Source: Clostridia bacterium
Lineage (GTDB): Bacteria > Bacillota > Clostridia > Peptostreptococcales > Acidaminobacteraceae
DNA length: 64,000 nt
NCBI GenBank assembly: GCA_018399635.1
Contig: JAGYOH010000006.1
Coordinates: 93,258 to 157,257, forward strand
Reading direction: 5' to 3'
In this document: piece by piece, positions 41,189-54,222 of the stretch
How the letters are laid out: each line of letters begins with the position of its first letter
Position numbering within the stretch: position 1 is the stretch's first letter
Notes under the pieces: generated by a model
Database searches by the model: none
What the model was told of the DNA's origin: nothing
What the model saw: the letters and a program-made list of their open reading frames with translations, nothing else
Made by a program: the position numbers and the translations under genes

Positions 41189-42073
41189 ATGAAATACTTG
41201 AAGGTGATTTTTGCAGTACTAGTCGCAATCGTGGTCTTTTTTCTGGGTCTGGTGATTCTGGCCTATGATGCCGAGACGAGAATTCCTTCGGATTTCCGCT
41301 ATGTGGAGGATGCCTCTCTGGATCACGTGGAGTCCTATCTTCTCAATATGGATTTTGAAGACCGGGGAGAGATCACCCTGAAGGAGAGGGATCTCAACAT
41401 CATTCTGAAGACCTTCAGGGAGTACGGTCTCTTTGACCAACCGGATTTCAAGGTGAATTATCTCTACGTGGACCTGGAACCCTCCGGCGGGACCGTCTTC
41501 ATCCACACCGAAGTCAGAGGTTTTTTGGATTTCCCCACCCGGCTCCTTATTGAATTTGCTTTTGAGCATGAGGATTCCCAGGCGCGGGTGGTCATCAACC
41601 GGGTATTGCTGGGCAAGCTTCGCATTCCAAGGGCCCTGATTGCCCGTGGGCTGGCATGGGGGGAGGTGGATCTGCCCTACTTTGATGAAAATTCCCTGGT
41701 GGCCAGGGTGGACATGGATGAAATCAATCCCTATGGAGACCTGGTCAGGGTGAAGACCGTCGATATCGACCATGATGGGATCCGGGTCGACTATGAGATG
41801 GCGGTTTTTTCAGGCTTCAGTGACCTGGCTGCGGGAATCCGTCAGACCCTGTCGGCGATTTACCCGGAGCTGGGCGCATCGGACCAGGCCCAGGCGGACC
41901 GTCTCCTCGGACTGATGGAGGAAGAGGCTGCCATGGACTCCCTCGGACTTGAGCTGGAGGGGATTTTTCAGGCCATCAGCCTGGAGGGGAAGCTCCTGTT
42001 CATGGATGAGGTCAAGCATCATTTGAGCCAGGAGGAGATTGAAGAATTGTTCACCCTGTTGAAGGGGTGGTGA
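41189..42073 (+). CDS. Hypothetical membrane-anchored protein (possible DUF2140/YpmS-like)
   Basis: About 294 residues. One N-terminal membrane helix (IFAVLVAIVVFFLGLVILAY), then a long extracytoplasmic domain. ITLKERDLNIILKTF recalls YpmS-type proteins, but the match is weak. Two in-frame ATG codons upstream (41132 and 41159) are possible; the one at 41189 puts the membrane helix close to the N-terminus. Divergent from the NQR-like cluster and upstream of the PFOR promoter. Function unknown. Confidence 0.65.
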   Translation: MKYLKVIFAVLVAIVVFFLGLVILAYDAETRIPSDFRYVEDASLDHVESYLLNMDFEDRGEITLKERDLNIILKTFREYGLFDQPDFKVNYLYVDLEPSGGTVFIHTEVRGFLDFPTRLLIEFAFEHEDSQARVVINRVLLGKLRIPRALIARGLAWGEVDLPYFDENSLVARVDMDEINPYGDLVRVKTVDIDHDGIRVDYEMAVFSGFSDLAAGIRQTLSAIYPELGASDQAQADRLLGLMEEEAAMDSLGLELEGIFQAISLEGKLLFMDEVKHHLSQEEIEELFTLLKGW

Positions 42074-42118
42074 GAATGATTTTTGTTGGCCGGTGAAGGG
42101 ATTATTAGGGTTTCTTAA

Positions 42119-42147
42119 TTGACGTGTTGTATATTGTATACTATACT
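42119..42147 (+). promoter_or_regulatory. Promoter of the PFOR gene
   Basis: TTGACG (42119-42124) and TATACT (42142-42147), ideal 17-base spacer. The spacer and -10 contain the symmetrical sequence TATTGTATACTATA, a possible operator. Confidence 0.8.
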
Positions 42148-42168
42148 AGAAGTGAATCTGTATAATAG

Positions 42169-45729
<3,561 letters not shown>

Positions 45730-45776
45730 AATCATCCTGTGACTCCTTGGTAAAACAAAAAGAAATCAAAGCAATC

Positions 45777-45815
45777 AAAAGGGTCCCTGTGAATTCACAG
45801 GGGCCCTTTTTGATT
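45777..45815. terminator. Bidirectional terminator between PFOR and the Crp/Fnr regulator
   Basis: AAAAGGGTCCCTGTGA pairs with TCACAGGGGCCCTTTT apart from one mismatch, with flanking A and T tracts. Confidence 0.88.
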
Positions 45816-45824
45816 GAAAATCCT

Positions 45825-46463
45825 TCAACGGTATTTGATGGTGACTTGATTCTTTTCAAAATCGATGAGGCCTTCCTTTTTCATTTTCCCGAGTTCCCTC
45901 GACAGGGAAGGCCGCTGGACGCCCAGCTGGTCGGCGAGTTCCTGGCGGCTGAAGGGAAGGGTCACCTTCAGGCTGCCCTGTTTCATGGACAGGGTGTCGA
46001 GAAGATGAAGAATGTTTTCCCTGAGGGACCTCGAACCCAGGGTGGTGAGTTTTTCCCCCAGAATCGTGGTGTTGTTGGAGAGGGATTCGATGAAGAATCT
46101 CAAGAATTTTTCCGACTTCTGGCACAGGGGCATGATGATGGACTGGTCCAGATGCAGGATTTCGGCCCCTCCCTCGGCGGTGATGGTCATGTGGTAGAGA
46201 TTGCGTTTTCCGAAAAGGAGGTTGGCCCCCAGGGAGTCTCCTGCATTGAAACGGGCCACGGTGAAAATATTGCCGGATACATTGATGCTCTGGGCCTTCA
46301 GTTCCCCGGTGAGGATCAGGTCGAAGGTCCGGCAGGTCTCTCCTTCAAAGTAGATGATCTCACCGTCACCGTAGTGTTTAAGCCGCAGTCCTCCGGCTTC
46401 CTCAAGGGTTTTGAGTTCGGAGGCCGGCAGTTCGATAAAAATCGGCAGATCGAGGTAGGTCAT
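45825..46463 (-). CDS. Crp/Fnr-family transcriptional regulator
   Basis: 212 residues. N-terminal cyclic-nucleotide-binding-like barrel (GDGEIIYFEGETCRTFDLILTGELKAQ), a long dimer helix, and a C-terminal winged helix (FSRQELADQLGVQRPSLSRELGKMKKEGLI). It has only two Cys and no N-terminal Fe-S Cys set, so it is not a classic FNR. The ATG has AAGGAGA. Signals unknown; it faces away from the RND genes. Confidence 0.9.
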   Translation of the reverse strand: MTYLDLPIFIELPASELKTLEEAGGLRLKHYGDGEIIYFEGETCRTFDLILTGELKAQSINVSGNIFTVARFNAGDSLGANLLFGKRNLYHMTITAEGGAEILHLDQSIIMPLCQKSEKFLRFFIESLSNNTTILGEKLTTLGSRSLRENILHLLDTLSMKQGSLKVTLPFSRQELADQLGVQRPSLSRELGKMKKEGLIDFEKNQVTIKYR

Positions 46464-46768
46464 TTGAATTTCTCCTTAGGGGGGCTGATATCACTGATTC
46501 AAGTTTACCCGAGATGGGGGGAATTCACAAGTTCACCCCCGCAGGACTTTCAGTTCATCATCTTAGCCGGGAATTGATCCGGGGGGAGTGTCGAAGCGAC
46601 CCTAGAAAATGGTGTGCCCCCTGGGCGGGCGTCCCGGTTGAGAATCGTCATCCACCATGCTTCAGGCTGAGTTGAGAGGCTTTTCGGCACTGCCTTGTAA
46701 CCTTGGTTACCTCTTAAGGCCTTCAAGCCCCTTATAATGAACTTAAAATATCAATAAGAGGTGGGAAG
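46464..46768. promoter_or_regulatory. Intergenic region before the RND efflux genes
   Basis: 305 bases without a gene. It contains a TATAAT box at 46733-46738 and an inverted repeat GTAACC/GGTTAC (46697-46710). A GC-rich patch around 46570-46640 has no clear structure. Regulator unknown; the upstream Crp/Fnr gene is divergent. Confidence 0.5.
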
Positions 46769-48034
46769 ATGACGATCAAACTGAAAAATAAAAAGATTTA
46801 CGGGGCTGTCGGGATTCTGGCCGTGGCCGGCCTTCTGGGAATCCGATGGTTGGATCTTGAAGGCATCCTTCAATCCGACGCAAAGGAAAGCGAGGGGCTG
46901 GTAACGGCACTTTACCTGGTCGAGGAGCAGATCATCGAGGACAAGACGGATTACCTGGGAACCCTTGAGAGCCTCAAACAGGTGACCCTGGCATCGAAAA
47001 TCCCAGCCAATGTGACCCGACGCCACTTTGATGAAGGGGATGCGGTCAAGGAAGGGGATATCATTCTCACCCTGGACGCCTCGACGCTTGAAGCCAAACT
47101 GGCCACTCTTGAGAAGCGGCGGAGCACCCTGGAGGTCCAGGAAGTTTTCTTGAAAGAACAGGTGGAGGACTTCTACAGCACCAACCCCATCATGAGCAGA
47201 ATCGCCTCCCTCAAGAGCTCCTTCGACTACTATGGCGGGGAGGCTGAGAAACTGAGGATTCTCTATGAAATGGGAGGGGTATCCAAAAGCGCCTATGACG
47301 AAATCCTCTTCCGTGTGGAGGGTCTCAGGCTGCAGCTCAGAGAACTTCAAAACACCGCCGAGGTCCAGTATGAAGAACTGAAAAGCCAGCACCAAACGGT
47401 GCTGGGACAGCTTGAGGAACTGGACAGCAGTCTGGAGGAGGTGAAACTCGCCATTGATGAAACGGCTTTCAAGGCTCCCTTCGATGGCGTGGTTTCCCTG
47501 ATTGCAGCTCACGAGGGAGATCTGGTCATGCCCAACCAGCCCCTGGTCAAGGTGGAAGAGCCCTCAGGCTACAAGGTGGTGCTTTCCCTCTCGGAGGGAG
47601 ACCTCTCTAGCGTGATTCCCGGTGCAAAGGCGGATCTCGTCATTGAAGGGAAGGCCTATGAGGGTGAAGTCTCCATGGTATCGCCCCAGGTCAATGAAAA
47701 GACAAGAATGGGTTCGGTGGAGGTTCTTTTCAAGGACCCCGGTCAAGTCCAGGCCTTGATGGGAGCGAGTGTCCGGGTTGAAATCCACAAGCAGCTGCAG
47801 ATAGAAGGGATTTTCGTGCCCCGGCATGCTCTTAAAGAGCTGGGGGATCAAAGGGTGGTCTATGTGGCTACTGAAGCCGGCAGGGTGACGGAAAGAGTCG
47901 TTACCACGGGTAAAGACATTTCAGGAATGGTGGAAATTCTCGAGGGTTTGAGTCCTCATGAAAACATCGCTGTCAGGGATGTGGAAAGTCTTTACGATCA
48001 AGCACCGATCTATCTACTGAACGGGGAGGGATAG
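46769..48034 (+). CDS. RND efflux membrane-fusion (adaptor) protein
   Basis: 421 residues. One N-terminal membrane segment, a beta-barrel/lipoyl core (TLASKIPANVTRRHFDEGDAVKEGDIILTLDAS and AFKAPFDGVVSLIAAHEGDLV) around a coiled-coil hairpin, residues about 110-210. It would couple the RND pump to the outside; in Gram-positive cells such adaptors often act without an outer-membrane channel. Start at an ATG behind AAGAGGTGGG. Two bases before the RND gene. Confidence 0.92.
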   Translation: MTIKLKNKKIYGAVGILAVAGLLGIRWLDLEGILQSDAKESEGLVTALYLVEEQIIEDKTDYLGTLESLKQVTLASKIPANVTRRHFDEGDAVKEGDIILTLDASTLEAKLATLEKRRSTLEVQEVFLKEQVEDFYSTNPIMSRIASLKSSFDYYGGEAEKLRILYEMGGVSKSAYDEILFRVEGLRLQLRELQNTAEVQYEELKSQHQTVLGQLEELDSSLEEVKLAIDETAFKAPFDGVVSLIAAHEGDLVMPNQPLVKVEEPSGYKVVLSLSEGDLSSVIPGAKADLVIEGKAYEGEVSMVSPQVNEKTRMGSVEVLFKDPGQVQALMGASVRVEIHKQLQIEGIFVPRHALKELGDQRVVYVATEAGRVTERVVTTGKDISGMVEILEGLSPHENIAVRDVESLYDQAPIYLLNGEG

Positions 48035-48036
48035 GC

Positions 48037-51000
48037 TTGGATTTCGGACGGTTTTCAATCGAAAAAAAATATGTCATACTCGCCTTGATGATGGCGATTC
48101 TGATTTTCGGCGTCTTCAGCAAGATGACCATGAACACACAGCTTTCTCCGGATACGGCCCCTCCCATGGTGACGGTCGTCGTCCCCTATCCCGGGGCGTC
48201 GGCAAGGGATGTGTCATCCGAAGTCGCCAAGCCCATGGAGGAGGCCTTTGCCAAGCTTGAAGGCCTCAGCGATATCAAGTCGACTTCCCAGGATTTCATC
48301 GGCATTTTCAATCTCACCTTCGATTATACGACGGATGTGAATCAGGCCGCCATCGATATTCAAAACACCATCACCCGGATCAAACAGGAACTGCCGGAAT
48401 CCATCGAGGAGCCCCAGGTGTTGAAATTCAGCACCTCGGACATGCCTGTCATGACCATCGGCATCCGGTCGGAGACCCTCGGCACACCGGCGCTCAGGAG
48501 TATTGCGGACAAGAGCCTGTCAGGTGAATTTCAGCTGGTGGAGGGCGTCGCCGCCGTGGACCTCTTCGGGGGATACAATCCTCAGGTCCAGGTGGTCATC
48601 GACGGCATCAAGGCGGCTTCTTACGGACTGAGTCCGGAAAAAGTGGCCCAGACCCTTGCAGTCTATAACGTGACCGCGCCGGGAGGCCGGATCACCCAGG
48701 AGGGCAGGGACCTGTTGATCCGGGTCGAGGATTCCTTTGAGGACGTCGAGGACCTGAGTCAACTGGCCATTCCCACCCGGAGCGGGGGAGTGGTTTCTCT
48801 AGGGAGTTTTGCCGAGGTTTATCTGGGCATCGAAGACAAGGAAAGCGCCTACCATCTCAATTCCCAGGAAGCCCTGGCCCTGTCCATCACCAAGAAAACC
48901 GATGCCAACACGGTCAAGGTCATTGAAGCCATCCACGAAAAAATCGCGTTACTGGCAGTGGCCTACCCGCAGATCACTTTTGAAGTGGCCAGCGATGATG
49001 CGGTCTTCACCAACCAGATGGTGGACAACATGACCAGCAGCGTGGTCATCGCCATCGTGATGACCATGATCGTCATCCTGCTGTTCATCGGACAGATCGG
49101 CCAGTCCCTGGTGGTTTCAATCTCCATGCCCCTGGTATTTCTGAGCACCCTGGGACTGATGAGGATGTTCTCCATGGACCTCGACCTGGTCACCCTGTCC
49201 GCCTTGATTCTGTCCATCGGCTTTGTCGTCGACGGGGCCGTGGTGGTGGTGGAGGCCATTTCGGACCAGGTCCGCAGCGGCAAGACCATCCGGCAGGCCG
49301 CCATCGACGGGACCCGGGAGGTGGCGCTCCCCAGTATCGCCGGGGTCACCACGACCCTCATCGTGCTGGTGCCCTTGCTCTTTGTAGAGGGCTTTGTCGG
49401 GGAGATGTTCAGGCCCCTTTCCCTGACCTTGATTTTTGCCATAGGTTCATCCATGGTCGTCGCCCTCCTCATGATCCCCCTCTTGAGCGTGCTTCTGGCA
49501 CCCCTTGAACTGCCGGGGCTTTCAAAACACATCCTGCGCTTTTCCGATCCCTTCAATAAGATGATGAATACCCTGATGTACTGGTACATCGGCGTGACCC
49601 ACAAGGCCCTGGCAAACAAGAAAAGAACCCTTGCCCTGCTCCTGGCCGCCCTTGCTTCAAGTGGGGCCTTCATTTATTTCAACGGGATGGAGATGCTGCC
49701 GAAATTCGACAGCGGCGTCACCTATGTCACCCTGGAGATGGCGCCGGGGACCCCCCTCGAAGACACCCTGCAAGCCTTTGAAGCCTTGGAGGGCTATCTT
49801 TCCAAGCAGCCCCAGGTGGTGAGCTACGATACCAAGATCGGTCGTGAAACCGGTTCCACCCAGATGGGGGATTTCGGGATGATGGGAGCGGACCAGGGCA
49901 TCACCACCGTCAACCTGACGTCCAGAAAGGACCGCAGCCTCAGTATCTGGGATTTTCAGTCAGGACTCAGGCAAATGGTGGAGGATATTCCCGGAGTCAA
50001 CCGGTACGTGGTCAAGGAGAAGGGGGGGACCGCAGTCACCAGTGCGGCGGCACCCCTTGCCGTGAAAATCACCGGCAAGGATCTCGACGTCCTTTACCAC
50101 CTTGCTGATGAACTGATGGCGCGGATGGCGTCAGTACCGGGAACGACGAATCTGTACAAGAGTTACAACAATGACTATGAAGAGGTCACCCTGGCCATCG
50201 ATGCCAACCGCAGCAAGGCCCTCGGCCTGACCACCGTGGACGTCTCCAGACAATTGTATGGGGCCATGGCGGGCATCAAGGCCACTGACATGACCATTGA
50301 AGGGATGGAGGGCATCGACATCAATGTGAGGTATGAGTCATCCCTCTGCGCCGATATCGACACCCTCAGGGCGATTCCCATCACCACCCCCCTTGGTTTC
50401 ACCGTGCCCCTGGGGGAACTGACCTCGGAAGAAGTGCTGAGCCGGTCCAACCTGGTGGAAAGGGAAAATCTCAATTACACGGTCCGGGTTCTTGGATTCA
50501 CGCAGGAGAGGGCCTTCAGCCATGTGGTCATGGACATCCAGGATCAAATCGATGCCATGAGTCTGCCCTCGGGCTATGAAATCACCTTTACCGGGGAACA
50601 GGAAACCCTGACGGAATCCGTCGGGGACATGATTTTTCTCCTTTCCCTCGCCATATTCTTCGTCTACCTGATTCTGGTGCCCCAGTTCAAGTCCTTTCTC
50701 CACCCCCTGACCATCATGATGGCCATCCCCCTGGTGGCCATAGGCATTGCGCCCGCCCTGGGACTCAGCCAGAAGGTGATGAGCATGCCGGTCCTCCTGG
50801 GGATCATACTCCTGGCAGGAACCGTGGTCAACAATGCGATTCTACTGGTGGATGCCATCAACCGGCAAAGGGAGGCGGGCAGCATGATCCACGAGGCCAT
50901 TGAAGAAGCCATCCGTCTACGATTCCGCCCCATCATGATGACGGCCATCTCCGACGTGGTGGGAATGCTGCCCCTGGCGCTTCAACTGGCCCTCGGTTCA

Positions 51001-51147
51001 GAGCGTTTTTCACCCCTGGCCATCACCGTCATCGGGGGCATCACCGCTGCGACTTTTCTGACCATCGTCGTGATTCCCCTGATCTATGCCAGTTTCGAGG
51101 GCCTCAAGGAATATCTTTTCATCGAAAAAGCCCTTCCCAGGGAATGA
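48037..51147 (+). CDS. RND-family efflux permease
   Basis: 1036 residues, the full length of AcrB/SwrC-type pumps. Twelve spans in two repeats with large extracytoplasmic loops; the proton-relay region is seen as LSIGFVVDGAVVVVEAI (Asp) and the second half has LLGIILLAGTVVNNAILLVDAINRQ. The TTG start has GGGAGGG six bases upstream. It likely exports lipophilic compounds or surfactins; substrate unknown. Confidence 0.94.
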   Translation: MDFGRFSIEKKYVILALMMAILIFGVFSKMTMNTQLSPDTAPPMVTVVVPYPGASARDVSSEVAKPMEEAFAKLEGLSDIKSTSQDFIGIFNLTFDYTTDVNQAAIDIQNTITRIKQELPESIEEPQVLKFSTSDMPVMTIGIRSETLGTPALRSIADKSLSGEFQLVEGVAAVDLFGGYNPQVQVVIDGIKAASYGLSPEKVAQTLAVYNVTAPGGRITQEGRDLLIRVEDSFEDVEDLSQLAIPTRSGGVVSLGSFAEVYLGIEDKESAYHLNSQEALALSITKKTDANTVKVIEAIHEKIALLAVAYPQITFEVASDDAVFTNQMVDNMTSSVVIAIVMTMIVILLFIGQIGQSLVVSISMPLVFLSTLGLMRMFSMDLDLVTLSALILSIGFVVDGAVVVVEAISDQVRSGKTIRQAAIDGTREVALPSIAGVTTTLIVLVPLLFVEGFVGEMFRPLSLTLIFAIGSSMVVALLMIPLLSVLLAPLELPGLSKHILRFSDPFNKMMNTLMYWYIGVTHKALANKKRTLALLLAALASSGAFIYFNGMEMLPKFDSGVTYVTLEMAPGTPLEDTLQAFEALEGYLSKQPQVVSYDTKIGRETGSTQMGDFGMMGADQGITTVNLTSRKDRSLSIWDFQSGLRQMVEDIPGVNRYVVKEKGGTAVTSAAAPLAVKITGKDLDVLYHLADELMARMASVPGTTNLYKSYNNDYEEVTLAIDANRSKALGLTTVDVSRQLYGAMAGIKATDMTIEGMEGIDINVRYESSLCADIDTLRAIPITTPLGFTVPLGELTSEEVLSRSNLVERENLNYTVRVLGFTQERAFSHVVMDIQDQIDAMSLPSGYEITFTGEQETLTESVGDMIFLLSLAIFFVYLILVPQFKSFLHPLTIMMAIPLVAIGIAPALGLSQKVMSMPVLLGIILLAGTVVNNAILLVDAINRQREAGSMIHEAIEEAIRLRFRPIMMTAISDVVGMLPLALQLALGSERFSPLAITVIGGITAATFLTIVVIPLIYASFEGLKEYLFIEKALPRE

Positions 51148-51213
51148 CCATTTTGCCTGGAATATGATAGACTGTTCTTGAAGAACAGGTTTCACTGGAT
51201 AGGAGGAAACAAC

Positions 51214-51684
51214 TTGTTGAAAATTGCCATCCCCGAAAGAGGGGAGTATGTCATCCGTCATCTGGTATTCGACTACAACGGGACCCTGGCTGTGAACGGG
51301 GAAATGGAAGAGGCGGTTTTGAGCCGCATGGCCGATCTGGCCGGGAGTTTCCACGTGAGCGTGATTACGGCGGACACCTACGGGACCGTCGCCGAGGCTC
51401 TCAGGGGCACCGGAATCGATGTGAAAATCATTTCCAAGGCAAGAGGAAGTCTTGACAAAAGGGACTATGTCGAGTCTCTGGGTGCCGGGGGGGTCATCGC
51501 CTTCGGCAACGGCAGCAATGATGCCCTGATGCTGGAGACCGCCGCCATCGGTGTGGTGGTGATGAATCCTGAAGGGGTCTCCCTTGAAGCCATGCTGAAG
51601 GGGGATCTCCTGGTCAACTCCATTCATGAGGCCATGGACCTCGTCGTCAAACCCGACCGGCTGGTGGCGGACTTGAGAAGGTAG
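51214..51684 (+). CDS. HAD-superfamily hydrolase (soluble P-type ATPase-like)
   Basis: 156 residues. HAD motif I reads FDYNGTLAVNG (Asp nucleophile), motif II VITAD, motif IV FGNGSNDALML. The DxNGT form resembles the soluble P-type ATPase-like group. The TTG at 51214 has AGGAGG seven bases upstream. Substrate unknown. It stands between the RND operon and bioY. Confidence 0.85.
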   Translation: MLKIAIPERGEYVIRHLVFDYNGTLAVNGEMEEAVLSRMADLAGSFHVSVITADTYGTVAEALRGTGIDVKIISKARGSLDKRDYVESLGAGGVIAFGNGSNDALMLETAAIGVVVMNPEGVSLEAMLKGDLLVNSIHEAMDLVVKPDRLVADLRR

Positions 51685-51686
51685 GC

Positions 51687-51737
51687 TGTCAACCATAAAA
51701 AATATTGGTTGACAATAAAAAACACTTCCCTTATGCT
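51687..51737 (+). promoter_or_regulatory. BirA-like operator overlapping the bioY promoter
   Basis: TGTCAACC (51687-51694) and GGTTGACA (51707-51714) form a perfect inverted repeat with a 12-base centre, similar to the biotin repressor sites of Firmicutes. TTGACA at 51709-51714 is also the -35, and TATGCT (51732-51737) the -10, with a 17-base spacer. BirA with biotinyl-AMP would block RNA polymerase. Confidence 0.85.
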
Positions 51738-51758
51738 AAGGCTCAGGGAGGTGTTTTC

Positions 51759-52325
51759 ATGCAGAGAATTTCAACCAAGAACATGACCTTGATTTCAATC
51801 ATGGTGACCTTGACCGTGGTCAGTGCCTATATCAGTATTCCCATAGGACCGGTGCCCTTCACCCTGCAGAGCTATTTCGTTCTCCTCAGCGGCATGATCC
51901 TGGGATCGAGAAGCGGTGCCATGGTGGTGGTGGTCTACCTGGTCATGGGACTTATGGGACTGCCGGTGTTTTCCGGGGGGAAGGCGGGAGTTTCGATACT
52001 GGTCAGTCCCACCTTCGGCTATCTGGTGGGATTCGTCTTCGCCAGTTTTCTAGTGGGGAGAATCATCGAGAGCAAGTCCAGGCCGTCAACCGTCACCTGG
52101 GTTCTGGCCCCCCTTGTGGGTTTGTTGCCGATCTACGCCTTCGGAGTCGCCTATCTCTATATGATCTACAATACCGTGATCTCGCCCTTGAATCCCATCA
52201 GTCTCGCGACTGCCTTCAAGATGGGAATCTACCCTTTTCTGCTGGTGGATCTGGCAAAGGCCCTTCTGGCGGGTTTCAGCGGGAGAGCGATAGAGACCGC
52301 ATTAAAAAAATCAGCGATTCACTAG
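51759..52325 (+). CDS. bioY: Biotin transporter BioY (ECF S component)
   Basis: 188 residues with six membrane helices. The family regions ISIPIGPVPFTLQSYFVLLSGMILG and GKAGVSILVSPTFGYLVGF are clear. The ATG at 51759 has GGGAGGTG; a longer frame upstream runs through the operator and is not used. Works either alone or with a shared ECF module not seen here. Repression by BirA is predicted by the site before it. Confidence 0.95.
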   Translation: MQRISTKNMTLISIMVTLTVVSAYISIPIGPVPFTLQSYFVLLSGMILGSRSGAMVVVVYLVMGLMGLPVFSGGKAGVSILVSPTFGYLVGFVFASFLVGRIIESKSRPSTVTWVLAPLVGLLPIYAFGVAYLYMIYNTVISPLNPISLATAFKMGIYPFLLVDLAKALLAGFSGRAIETALKKSAIH

Positions 52326-52340
52326 CTGATTTTTTTTTTG
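52304..52340 (+). terminator. Terminator at the bioY stop
   Basis: AAAAAATCAGC pairs with GCTGATTTTTT, followed by ten T. The stem includes the end of the coding region. Confidence 0.88.
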
Positions 52341-52424
52341 CGGTTTCGTCCGTCTTGAAAGCAGGAGGCGGGGGCCACCCGGGATCAGTCCGGGAGATTC
52401 CACAAGCCGCAGGGAGGACCCGGT

Positions 52425-53765
52425 CTAAAGGTGCATCCGGTCCACTTCATGTTTGAGGATGAAGGCGCTGATGAGGGTGGAAATCACATCCGATACGGGG
52501 AAGGCGACAAAGACGCCCAGGAGGCCGAAGCCCAGGAGGGGCAGAATCAGGACCAGGGGAATGAGAATCAGCATCTGGCGCAGGATGGAAAGGATGAAGG
52601 CCGGCTTCGATTTTCCCAGGGCCTGGAAAAGGGCGCCGCTGATGATGGGGATGCCGATGATGGGAATGGCCAGAAAGATATAGTGGATGGCCGTCATACC
52701 CAGTTCGATGACGGCGGCTTCCGTGGTGAAGATCCCCAGGATGAACCTCGGAAAAAGTCTGGACAGGGTCCAGCCGAAAAGGGAAAAGGCCGTGACGGCG
52801 ATCAGGGAGTCCCTGATGGTCTCCTTGACCCGGTCGAATTTTCTGGCCCCGTAATTGAAGCCGACAATGGGCTGCATGCCCTGGACGACTCCGAACATGG
52901 GCATGAGGAGGAACATCATGACGCGGTTGACGATGCCGTAGACGGTGATGGCGATGTCCCCGCCGTAGAAGCCCAGGGTGTTGTTCATGATGATGGCCAG
53001 CAGACTGCCGTTGATCTGTCTGACGAAGGAGGGCAGGCCCACCATGAGGATTTCCTTCACGATGGCGGTTTCCAGCTTGAGATGGTGCAGGGCGATTTTC
53101 AGAGAACTTTTCCCGCTGCGCAGGTAGAGCAGGATGTAGAGGAAGGAGATGAACTGGGCGAGGATGGTGGCCAGGGCGGCTCCCCGGATGCCCATATCCA
53201 GGACGAAAATGAAAATCGGATCCAGGAGGATGTTGAGTCCTGTGCCGAGGATCATGGCCACCATGGCGACCTTGGCGTTTCCCTCCGCCCTGATCAGATT
53301 GTTGGAGCTCACGGCAAAGGAGAAAAAAATGGACCCGATGAAAATGATCTGGATGTAGTCTCTGGCATAGGGCAGGATGGTTTCAGTGGCCCCGAAGAGT
53401 CTCAGTATGGGATCGGTGAAGAGCAGCCCCAGGCCGGCGATGACGGAGATGATGATGAGGATCATGGTATAGGAGTTGCCCGCCACCCTTTCAGCGCGGT
53501 CCAGATCCCCGGCGCCCAGATTTCTTGAAACCGAAGATGAAGCACCGATGCCGATCATCATGCCGAAGGCCATGATGATCATCTGTATGGGAAAGGCCAC
53601 GGACAAACCGGCGATGCCCAGATAGCCCACTCCTCTGCCGACAAAAATGGTGTCCACCAGATTGTAAAGGGCGTTGACGATCATGCCGATGGTGGCCGGT
53701 GTGGAAAGGCGGATCAGAAGCTTTCGGATGTCCTCCTGTCCTAGAAGTTGACTATGATTGTTCAT
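52425..53765 (-). CDS. MATE-family multidrug efflux transporter
   Basis: 446 residues, about twelve membrane spans in two halves. N-terminal LLIRLSTPATIGMIVNALYNLVDTIFVGRGVGYLGIAGLSVAFPIQ and the second-half counterpart are those of NorM/DinF-type MATE pumps. It exports cationic drugs or dyes with Na+ or H+. It overlaps the MarR gene by 14 bases and is probably controlled by it. Confidence 0.93.
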   Translation of the reverse strand: MNNHSQLLGQEDIRKLLIRLSTPATIGMIVNALYNLVDTIFVGRGVGYLGIAGLSVAFPIQMIIMAFGMMIGIGASSSVSRNLGAGDLDRAERVAGNSYTMILIIISVIAGLGLLFTDPILRLFGATETILPYARDYIQIIFIGSIFFSFAVSSNNLIRAEGNAKVAMVAMILGTGLNILLDPIFIFVLDMGIRGAALATILAQFISFLYILLYLRSGKSSLKIALHHLKLETAIVKEILMVGLPSFVRQINGSLLAIIMNNTLGFYGGDIAITVYGIVNRVMMFLLMPMFGVVQGMQPIVGFNYGARKFDRVKETIRDSLIAVTAFSLFGWTLSRLFPRFILGIFTTEAAVIELGMTAIHYIFLAIPIIGIPIISGALFQALGKSKPAFILSILRQMLILIPLVLILPLLGFGLLGVFVAFPVSDVISTLISAFILKHEVDRMHL

Positions 53766-54204
53766 GGCTCGCCTCCCGGGTCATTTCAGCCGCATTGGCC
53801 TTGATTTTCAACAGGAGGGCATAGAGGGTGTCGAGTTCATCCTGTGTGAGATTTTTCGCCAGTCTTTCATTGGCCTTCAGTTTGGTTTCGTGGATGGACT
53901 GACTCAGATCCTTCGCCTTCTGGGTCAGGTGGATCAGGTGCGAGCGTCGGTCCTGGGGATTGGGCTGTTTCAGAATCAGATCCTTGTTCACCATCTTCTG
54001 CAGGGTCCTGGTGACGGTGGTCTTGTCCAGGGCCAGTTCCCTGGCCAGGGCTTCCTGGGTGAGACCTTCATGGTGATAAAGTACAATCAGAATTCTCAAC
54101 TGCCCCCAGCCGATGTCGTAGGCCGGGTTGCAATGGCGGAAGTACTGATGGAGATCCCGGGTGATATGACTGATGATTTTTCCGAGGGTTTCTTCGTTTT
54201 CCAA
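53752..54204 (-). CDS. MarR-family transcriptional regulator
   Basis: 150 residues. The winged helix is at about 30-105 (GLTQEALARELALDKTTVTRTLQKMVNKDLI). TTG start behind GAGGAG. It is upstream of the MATE pump on the same strand, in one operon with overlap. A striking palindromic region lies just before it, most likely its own operator. Confidence 0.92.
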   Translation of the reverse strand: MENEETLGKIISHITRDLHQYFRHCNPAYDIGWGQLRILIVLYHHEGLTQEALARELALDKTTVTRTLQKMVNKDLILKQPNPQDRRSHLIHLTQKAKDLSQSIHETKLKANERLAKNLTQDELDTLYALLLKIKANAAEMTREASHEQS

Positions 54205-54222
54205 GGGGCATGCTCCTCATAT

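Noticed and set aside
46570..46640. GC-rich patch before the RND genes as a degenerate gene or small RNA
   Set aside because: No reading frame with a ribosome-binding site and no stable terminator-like hairpin with T run were seen.
52431..53528. A 365-codon plus-strand frame opposite the MATE pump
   Set aside because: Composition is extremely Asp/Glu/Gly/His-rich, as expected from the complement of a membrane protein gene, and there is no domain pattern.
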